Shown here in pieces: positions 57,801-64,000 of a stretch of 64,000 nt of DNA (position 1 is its first letter; every line of letters begins with the position of its first letter). Source of the DNA: Rhypophila decipiens (lineage: Eukaryota; Ascomycota; Sordariomycetes; Sordariales; Naviculisporaceae); assembly GCA_033297075.1 (NCBI GenBank), contig MU858168.1:1-64000 (forward strand). The letters are read 5' to 3'. The notes under the pieces were generated by a model. That model saw nothing but the letters and a program-made list of their open reading frames with translations. It had not been told where the DNA came from and ran no database searches. A program made the translations under genes and the position numbers.

Positions 57801-59410
57801 GGGAATCGTGGAACTTGTCATTCTTTCGAGGCTGATGGATGAGATCAAGTTTGATATTCCCATCCAGCAGCTCTTTGACCTTGTCATTGGTACAAGTACA
57901 GGTACTTATCTAGTTTCCCCCTGCATCTGCCGGGACTTTCCAGACTTTCAGCTGACACTGCATGATAGGCGGGATTATAGCACTGGGAGTCTTTGAGATG
58001 GGATGGACGCCTGCCCAAGCGAGTTTCGAGTTCCGCAAGCTCGCACACCAGGCATTCACCAAGAAGCTCCGGCTCCGAATCCCTGTGGTCAAGTATGTAG
58101 CCGAGTATTTTTGCACGTTCCGATACCAAAGCACAGGGATCGAGAACGCTCTCAAGGACGCGTTTGGTTCCCACCAGTACCTATTCGGTCAAAGCCCCGA
58201 GGCAGGGTCGCCCCCCGGCCGGGGAGATGATGTCAAGGTCGGCGTCGTCTCCTGCATCGAGGGGCGTGATCAACCCTGCCTCATAGCGAATTACAATCGA
58301 AACCCCATGCAAGGGAGCAAGAATGGTATGCACCTTTGTTCGACATGAACCGGCTGGACTGGCGAGCTAAAATATTTATCTCACAGCCGACTACTTGCAA
58401 CGCGAGGAGAACCAAAGACGAGATTTTAAAGTCTGGCAGGCGTAGGCTACCACCCCACCCCTCCTTCGAGCTTACATACCTTAGCACGCTGCTGACTTTG
58501 TACTAAATCATCCAGGGCTCGAGCTACTTCGGCGGCGCAAACGTACTTTGAGCCGTACATGCATAAACCAACCTCCAAGGTCTATGTAGACGGCGCCATT
58601 GTGAGAAACAATCCCGTCAGGGTTGCTCTGGAAGAAGAGAAAAGGATATGGGGATCCGAAGTACGCCCAGACATTGTCGTCTCGATCGGAAGCGGCATCT
58701 GCGTCGAGGAATCCGGGGACATACAGCAAAGCAAACGCAGTGGGGGGACTTGGAAAAAAGTGCTCCCGGCAAGGGTCAGAAAGATGGTGGACACGGGCAT
58801 CGACATGGTAGCGAGCACTCTGGATTGCCAAAGGGAGTGGGACGAAGTCGTGCGAGTCAATCCACAACTCTCGGGCAGATGCCACCGCCTCGATGTTGGT
58901 ATTTTTGACAAGAAGCTCCCGGCGCTTGACGACGTCGACAAGATGGACGAGCTCGAGGAGCTCAGCCGAGCGTACCTCGCCAAGAACAGCGAGACCGGTC
59001 AAAAGTACTTTCACAAGGGGTACAATAGCGCCTACACCCATCTGCGCATCGTGGCGAGGAGGCTTCTCGCGGCCTTGTTTTACTACTCGGACGCCGCCTC
59101 GCTGGACGAGAGCCCTCAGGACCCGAAGCGTCTGACCGGTCTCATCCACTGCCGTCTGCCCCCGTCGCCTGGTGCACAGAAGCTGGTGCGTGCGGCCAAG
59201 TTCAGGGTACGGGAATGCCGGACCGTGAGGTCGAGGCACGGGATCGATCAACCGGTGATCCGAGAAGTGTACATGGTGAGGAAATTCGATCCTGTTACGC
59301 TCGAGGCGCATGTACTTTTTGATATTTTGGCTGGGTCCTGGACGAGGACCATTGAGGTCTCATTTCCCTCCAGCCGGGACTCTGGGTGGGCCGTCATTAG
59401 CGGCTTCTAG
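54803..59410 (+). CDS. P-loop GTPase-like / patatin phospholipase multidomain protein, 1,355 aa
   Basis: Nine exons: 54803-55050, 55108-55739, 55817-56237, 56306-56985, 57048-57714, 57789-57901, 57969-58325, 58387-58441, 58516-59410. All junctions keep phase; the donor after exon 8 (GTAGGC) is weak. A Cys/His cluster (about 96-130: YCRICGAND, MCAGCGGARRPVHKKC) suggests a zinc-binding module. A P-loop (GDTGSGKST, 231-239), an FGDCEGM segment at about 294 (G3-like) and IIIVNKNS (G4-like) suggest a GTPase-like domain. A second Cys/His region (about 800-860) precedes the patatin domain: DGGGIRG oxyanion loop (882-888), GTSTG nucleophile elbow (Ser919) and VDGA with the dyad Asp (1083). Patatin enzymes cleave acyl groups from phospholipids. 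The family is fungal and largely uncharacterised; a membrane-damage or immune-like role is inference. A Tc1 element lies 60 bases downstream. Confidence 0.88.
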
Positions 59411-59468
59411 GAATCTAAGGGTACGGGGGGTAGCGAGGGTATTAAGGCCAGGAAAAAAATCACTTCGG

Positions 59469-59470
59469 TA
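59469..59470. repeat. TA target-site duplication, left
   Basis: TA directly outside the left inverted repeat and repeated at 61011-61012, as Tc1/mariner insertion produces. Confidence 0.8.
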
Positions 59471-59533
59471 CGGAGGTCCACTTCAAAAGTTCTGCGCAAT
59501 GCCAAGCCAGCTACAGCCCCTTTTATTGCATAC
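59471..59533 (+). repeat. Left terminal inverted repeat
   Basis: 63 bases, an exact reverse complement of 60948-61010. Starts CGGAGGTCC. Confidence 0.95.
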
Positions 59534-59635
59534 CACCCTGGCCTGTCCATTCAGCCACGTAGATCTTACCCCTCAAGTTCGCACACATACACACAGACGC
59601 ACACAGATACAAACAACTCAACCAGAACTGCTACA

Positions 59636-60943
59636 ATGGCGCCAAATACCGATATTTCTACACGTGCGTTTGTTGTTGCTCTCAAATCTCCAATTGGTGG
59701 TCTCTCCTCAACCGAAATTGCGGAAAAAACTGGCCTTTCCGTGAGCACGATTAACCGTATCTATGGCCGGGCCATTGAACGCGGATTTGACCCTAATCTA
59801 CGGCCCTTGGTTATTAAAGATGAATGGGTTGAAGATGCTCCTCGATCTGGCCGCCCGCGCAAACAAACGCCTGAAACAAATCAAAAAGTTGTTGCTAAGG
59901 TGCGCCAAGACCGATATGGCCGTGAGAAGTCTTGTGCTGATCTGGCTGGCGAGTTAAGTGCGGAAGGTATCAATATCTCGGCTACAACAGTCTGGAGAAT
60001 CCTCAAGCAAGCAGGATTCAAGAAAACCAAGCCAACGAGGAAGCCTGGGTTGACGAGGAAGATGAAGGAAGAGCGCCTTAAGTGGTGTATTGCTCATAAA
60101 GACTGGACTTTAGAGGATTGGAAGCGGGTTATTTGGTCTGATGAGACTGCTGTTGTTTTACTCCATCGCCGTGGAGGATATCGAATATGGAGGAAAACTG
60201 AAGAACGTTTTCTTAGAAGTTGTATCCGAGAACGATGGAAAGGATACTCTGAGTTTATGTTCTGGGGCTGTTTTACGTACGATCAGAAGGGGCCCTGCCA
60301 CTGTTGGCTTCCAGAAACCAAGGCTGAGAAAGAACAAGCGGCGAAAGATCTTGAAGACTGGAATCAAGAGTTGGAGCCTATTATGCGCGATACTTGGGAG
60401 CTTGAATCAAAGATGGGAAGACTCTCATTAACAACAAAAACCGGAAGAAAACCAAAATGGCGATGGAATAAGAAGAATGGCAAGCTTACTCGAGGATCCA
60501 AAGGGGGTGTGGACTGGTATCGATACCAGACTAAGATCCTCATACCGAAACTCCTCCCTTTTGCTACTAGCTGTGGCCCAGATATACTGGTCCAGGAGGA
60601 TAAAGCTCCATCACATATCCACTACGCTCAACAACGCATTTACGATATGTACAAGATTAATCGTCTTCTTTGGCCGGGAAATTCGCCTGATCTTAACATG
60701 ATTGAGCCTTGTTGGCCATGGATGAAGCGAGAAACTACCAAGAAGGGAGCTCCTAAGACTAGGGCAGAGGCTGTACGAGCATGGGAGCATTGTTGGAATG
60801 AGAGCCTCACACAGGAGCGTATTCAAGCGTGGATTGAAAGGATAGTAGAGCATATACAGCAGGTAATAAAGTGCGAGGGAGGTAATGAGTATAAGGAGGG
60901 TCGTAAGAAAGTAACGGTGGATCAGGATGGCTATGGTGGCTAG
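59636..60943 (+). CDS. Tc1/mariner transposase (DD34E), 435 aa
   Basis: Cut-and-paste transposase; binds the terminal repeats and inserts at TA. Single frame from ATG 59636. An N-terminal paired helix-turn-helix (LSSTEIAEKTGLSVSTINRI, then a basic VEDAPRSGRPRK linker and a second HTH ending SATTVWRILKQAGFKK) precedes the catalytic domain. The triad is IWSDET, QEDKAPSH and NMIEPCW; 34 residues separate the second Asp from the Glu, so it is DD34E as in Tc1-type enzymes. The gap between the first and second Asp is unusually long (about 150 residues) and includes a Lys/Trp-rich insertion, as in some fungal Tc1-like elements. No stop or frameshift, so the protein may be active. Confidence 0.95.
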   Translation: MAPNTDISTRAFVVALKSPIGGLSSTEIAEKTGLSVSTINRIYGRAIERGFDPNLRPLVIKDEWVEDAPRSGRPRKQTPETNQKVVAKVRQDRYGREKSCADLAGELSAEGINISATTVWRILKQAGFKKTKPTRKPGLTRKMKEERLKWCIAHKDWTLEDWKRVIWSDETAVVLLHRRGGYRIWRKTEERFLRSCIRERWKGYSEFMFWGCFTYDQKGPCHCWLPETKAEKEQAAKDLEDWNQELEPIMRDTWELESKMGRLSLTTKTGRKPKWRWNKKNGKLTRGSKGGVDWYRYQTKILIPKLLPFATSCGPDILVQEDKAPSHIHYAQQRIYDMYKINRLLWPGNSPDLNMIEPCWPWMKRETTKKGAPKTRAEAVRAWEHCWNESLTQERIQAWIERIVEHIQQVIKCEGGNEYKEGRKKVTVDQDGYGG

Positions 60944-60947
60944 GGTA

Positions 60948-61010
60948 GTATGCAATAAAAGGGGCTGTAGCTGGCTTGGCATTGCGCAGAACTTTTGAAG
61001 TGGACCTCCG
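60948..61010 (-). repeat. Right terminal inverted repeat
   Basis: 63 bases, an exact reverse complement of 59471-59533, followed by the second TA (61011-61012). Confidence 0.95.
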
Positions 61011-61012
61011 TA

Positions 61013-62100
61013 ATGGCTTTGAGTTTGCTTTGATAATATGTGTTGCTGAGCTTCCATGTCAGTCCAACAAACATTCTGACCAAAAGCCTCGGTTCTCAGG
61101 TCTCAACAAGCTTTTGCCTAGGCGGGAGTGAGCCGTTGAGGTGCTCCACAGAGGTTCATTGAGGTGGTGGATCTCTTGGCATGGGTGGGTTGGGGGTAAG
61201 AAGAGGGGAGGAAAAACTAACGATTGCGCCATTACTTGGTTGGCCTGGGAGCGTTCACCTTGGTCCCCTATTTTCGTAAACAAACAAACCCCTATTCCAT
61301 ATCCATCAGTGTTCCTGGTCACCTAGTTATTACGAGTACGAACGCATATGAGAGTTTCAGTCTTTCTGCCTGTTGGCTTCAGTTTGGTGACCAGGATTGC
61401 AATTCTCTTATCTTGGTCCGACCAAGTCCGACAGCTCCGGCCGGCTATCCCGGTCTTGGGGAACAAGGTCATTTAATCCACCCCCAAAGGTACCCCCATA
61501 CACTGACTTCCTTTCATAGCATAGAGTGGGCACCAAGAGCTGCAAACGTACTCCAGCGTTGTATGGAAGGATCTGCCAAAGGAAAACGGTGAAAAACACA
61601 TGGGGCCGGCAGTTTCTAGTCTCTTCCACCATTGGATCACAGTGGGTAGCCATGCGGACCAAAGCTTTGTCAGCTGTGGACATAATCGCTCGTGTAACAT
61701 GAACCCAGACTAGTACACTATCCAGTGTGGGTGTTTTAGACCCTTGCAGCGGTACTACACTGTTTTTCTCTCTCTCGAACGGTTGGCCCTGCCAATGAAT
61801 AAACAAATACGTACCCGAGACAGGTCCGAGTCTCCAGCACACCTCGGGACCAGGGAAGATAGCCCCATATATGGTGGAATGGGACAAGGGAGAAGCCTGT
61901 CCCGGTCCTTGAGATGTCGATTTTCCACTAGTCCTATAACACGGCCCTTCTCCTTACCGCCGTTACCGGTATTAGGCCGACGACAGATGCCATGCCTATA
62001 AGAAGCGACCCTTCGACTTCCTTTCCTCGCCAGATTTGATCTCTTGAAAATACCCAAGTTTTTTTCTAGACATCTCAAGATCAGTTGAACATTGCCTAGC
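61013..62100. other. Intergenic, 1.1 kb
   Basis: Right flank of the transposon and promoter of the FAD oxidase. A weak TATA-like TATAAGA lies at 61997-62003, about 100 bases before the ATG. No gene. Confidence 0.55.
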
Positions 62101-63627
62101 ATGAATCAACTCTTCAAGCTCGCCGCCCTCGCGGCCCCAGCCCTGGCTGCCGTTGTCCTCCAGGAGAACGCCGCCTTCCGCGTCATCGAGAAGGACGTCG
62201 CCATCATCGGCGGCGGTGCCAGTGGTGCCTACGCCGCCATCCGTCTCAAGGAGGACTATGGCAAGAGCATCGTCCTTGTCGAGAAGGAGGCCGCCTTGGT
62301 TAGTCCCCATACCACCCACAACATGTGAACCCAAACTAACCCCCCATAGGGCGGCCACGTCGACACAATGACCGACCCCGACACCGGTCTCCCCGTCGAC
62401 TTTGGCGTCGCGGTCTTCAGCGACTACGGCCCAGCTCGCTCCTTCTTTGAGCGCATGAACGTCACCGTCGGTCCCCAGATCCGCGTCACCCTGGCCAACA
62501 AGTATATCGACTTTACCACCGGCCAAACCGTCAACTACACCCCCGCGTCATTCCCCACCGGCACCCTCCCCGCCTTCCAGCGATTCTACAACGCGATCAA
62601 GCCCTTCGAGTCGTACCTCCTGCCCGGCTACTGGAACTTCCCCTCCGCCGCCAAGGACATCCCTGCTGATTTGCTCCTCCCCTTTGGCGAGTTCATCAAA
62701 AAGTACAACCTCGAGGAAGGCATCTATATGACCTTTTCCACCACCGGTCTCGGGGTAGGCGACATGGTTAACGAGATGACCCTCTGGGTTCTTGCCGCGT
62801 TCGGCCAGCCCATGTTGGAGGCAATGCTCGGCATCTCACCCGCTTTCCAGCCCGTCAGCGGACGCAACATTGAGATCTACGAGGCCATGGCTGCCCGCCT
62901 GACGCCCAACAAGGACGTGCTGTACAGCTCGACTGTCATCCAGTCTGTTCGTTCTTCGGCCTTGGGCATTACTCTCTGGGTCAAGAACTCTGTCACCGGC
63001 CAGATCACGCTCATCCGCGCCAAGAAGCTCCTCATGTCGATTGAGCCCACTGTGGACGGTAACCTCGTCCCCTTTAGCCTTGATGCTACCGAGTATGGAC
63101 TTTTGAGCAAGTTCGAGTACACCACCGTCCAAGCCGGCGTCGTCTCGCACCCCTCCCTGCCAGCTCAGACATCCCTGATCAACATCCCCGCCTCCGCCAT
63201 CTCGGCAGCCAACGGAACAGATTACACCGTCCTCCCCGGCCTCGGCGGCGCAGCATTCAATGCCCGATTCGACCATATCGGCGGCGATTCCAAGCTCTGG
63301 AGGGTGCTGCTTGTTGGTCCCCAGCGGGGCTTCACCAACGCCGTTGGGCAGAAGCTGGTCAAGGAGAATCTTGAGAAGATGATTGCGTCTGGTGCGTTGC
63401 CGGCTGGTACCACGAGCGAGTTTGAGATCAAGGGGTGGGAGAACCACGGTGTTATGCATGCCAAGGTCTCTGCTAAGGAGTTGAAGAATGGTTTCTTCAA
63501 GAAGTTGTATGCGCTCCAGGGCCGGAGGTCGACTTTCTGGACTGGTGGTGCTTTTGCCATGAACTTTCAGGCTGTTTTGTGGGCGTTTGATGATGTGCTT
63601 TTGCCCACGCTTGTTGCGTCTTTGTAA
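62101..63627 (+). CDS. Secreted-type FAD-dependent amine oxidase-like oxidoreductase, 491 aa
   Basis: Flavin oxidoreductase of the amino-oxidase/NAD_binding_8 group, related to proteins annotated as beta-cyclopiazonate dehydrogenase. Exons 62101-62298 and 62350-63627 (GTTAGT donor, CATAG acceptor). ATG 62101 begins a signal peptide (MNQLFKLAALAAPALAA); the upstream in-frame start is a TTG. The FAD-binding dinucleotide motif is VAIIGGGASGAYAAIRL (33-49), followed by an acidic strand end, LVEKEAALGGHVDT, completed across the intron. A central region carries the substrate domain, and the C-terminus contains YALQGRRSTFWTGGAFAMNFQAV, the usual second flavin-contacting segment. Such secreted oxidases are common in plant-associated fungi. 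The substrate is unknown, and no toxin-cluster partner is visible in the window. Confidence 0.9.
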
Positions 63628-64000
63628 GAGATTGAAGGAGAAAAACTTGGGAATATCAATGAAGTAAAGAAGGGGTGAAGAGTTGGTGATTTTGTCATGT
63701 TTGTAACTGAGTTTATCGAGTTGTAAGTTATATAACTATATGTATATATTTAATAAAACGACAATTGTTTGAGCTACGAAGTAAAGACCTTCTAGTTCTA
63801 GTACTCCGTTCCGTGCTGTTCGAGGACCTTAAGTATGTTGCTAATTGAACTACGCTTCTAGGGGCACACCGGAGAGAAGTGAGAATCCATGGAACTTACA
63901 GCGCGAGACTGCGAACTCCAGCTCTTCCCATAAGACGGGTATTAACGACCCATCGAGAGCCGTGGCCGTACAGAGTGGGTTGCTGGCCGCTGTCCGAGGT
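63628..64000. other. 3' flank to window end
   Basis: AT-rich 3' flank (63720-63770) of the FAD oxidase gene. Nothing else recognised before the window ends. Confidence 0.6.

Larger units (their letters stand above)
59471..61010 (+). mobile_element. Complete Tc1/mariner-family DNA transposon, 1,540 bp
   Basis: Terminal inverted repeats at 59471-59533 and 60948-61010 match over all 63 bases and are flanked by TA on each side. One intact transposase frame (59636-60943) fills the interior. Perfect ends and an undamaged frame suggest a recent insertion that has escaped repeat-induced mutation. It sits 60 bases after the stop of the patatin gene, probably in its 3' untranslated region or terminator. 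Confidence 0.95.

Noticed and set aside
1..64000. Search for tRNA, rRNA and CRISPR features
   Set aside because: No convincing cloverleaf, rRNA stretch or spaced direct-repeat array was seen by eye. Some T-arm-like strings near 16060 and 42530 lacked the rest of a tRNA.

Overview
The window comes from a filamentous ascomycete (Pezizomycotina, probably a Sordariomycete). Genes are sparse. Introns are short (about 50-90 nt) with GTRNGT donors and CTRAC-like branch points. Several families are typical of or limited to such fungi: a HET protein, a SesB-type NLR, a DUF6604 protein, a subgroup C chitinase, a LysM effector and a Pth11-like rhodopsin-domain protein. I recognised no rRNA, tRNA or CRISPR array. 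Exon boundaries were worked out by hand from splice signals and frame continuity.

0-10 kb: a likely extracellular-polysaccharide locus. A membrane family-2 glycosyltransferase (hyaluronan-synthase/CPS1-like) and a GH12 endoglucanase-like protein with a GPI-type tail lie on the minus strand. A UDP-glucose 6-dehydrogenase that would supply UDP-glucuronate diverges from the GH12 gene. 10-14 kb is a 4.7-kb gap. 14-22 kb holds an Arg-rich disordered protein, an uncharacterised type II membrane protein and an acyltransferase-3 protein.

22-46 kb: an accessory, allorecognition-like region. Two intact paralogs of an uncharacterised family sit directly upstream of a SesB-NACHT-ankyrin NLR. A third paralog downstream has two in-frame stops. 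Phenylalanine ammonia-lyase, a GNAT and a rhodopsin-domain protein follow. Next come a DUF6604 gene with two in-frame UGA codons and a HET-domain gene with an amber codon at position 16. Three large genes in one region are therefore nonsense-interrupted while otherwise open.

46-54 kb: a LysM effector and a very large chitinase (LysM-LysM-CBM18-GH18-Hce2) are transcribed divergently from a shared 2-kb region, suggesting joint handling of chitin. 54-59.4 kb: a nine-exon gene joins a Cys-rich zinc-binding-like module, a P-loop GTPase-like domain and a patatin phospholipase. Sixty bases beyond its stop lies an intact Tc1/mariner element of 1,540 bp with 63-bp perfect inverted repeats and a TA duplication. 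62-63.6 kb: a secreted-type FAD oxidase of the cyclopiazonate dehydrogenase-like family.
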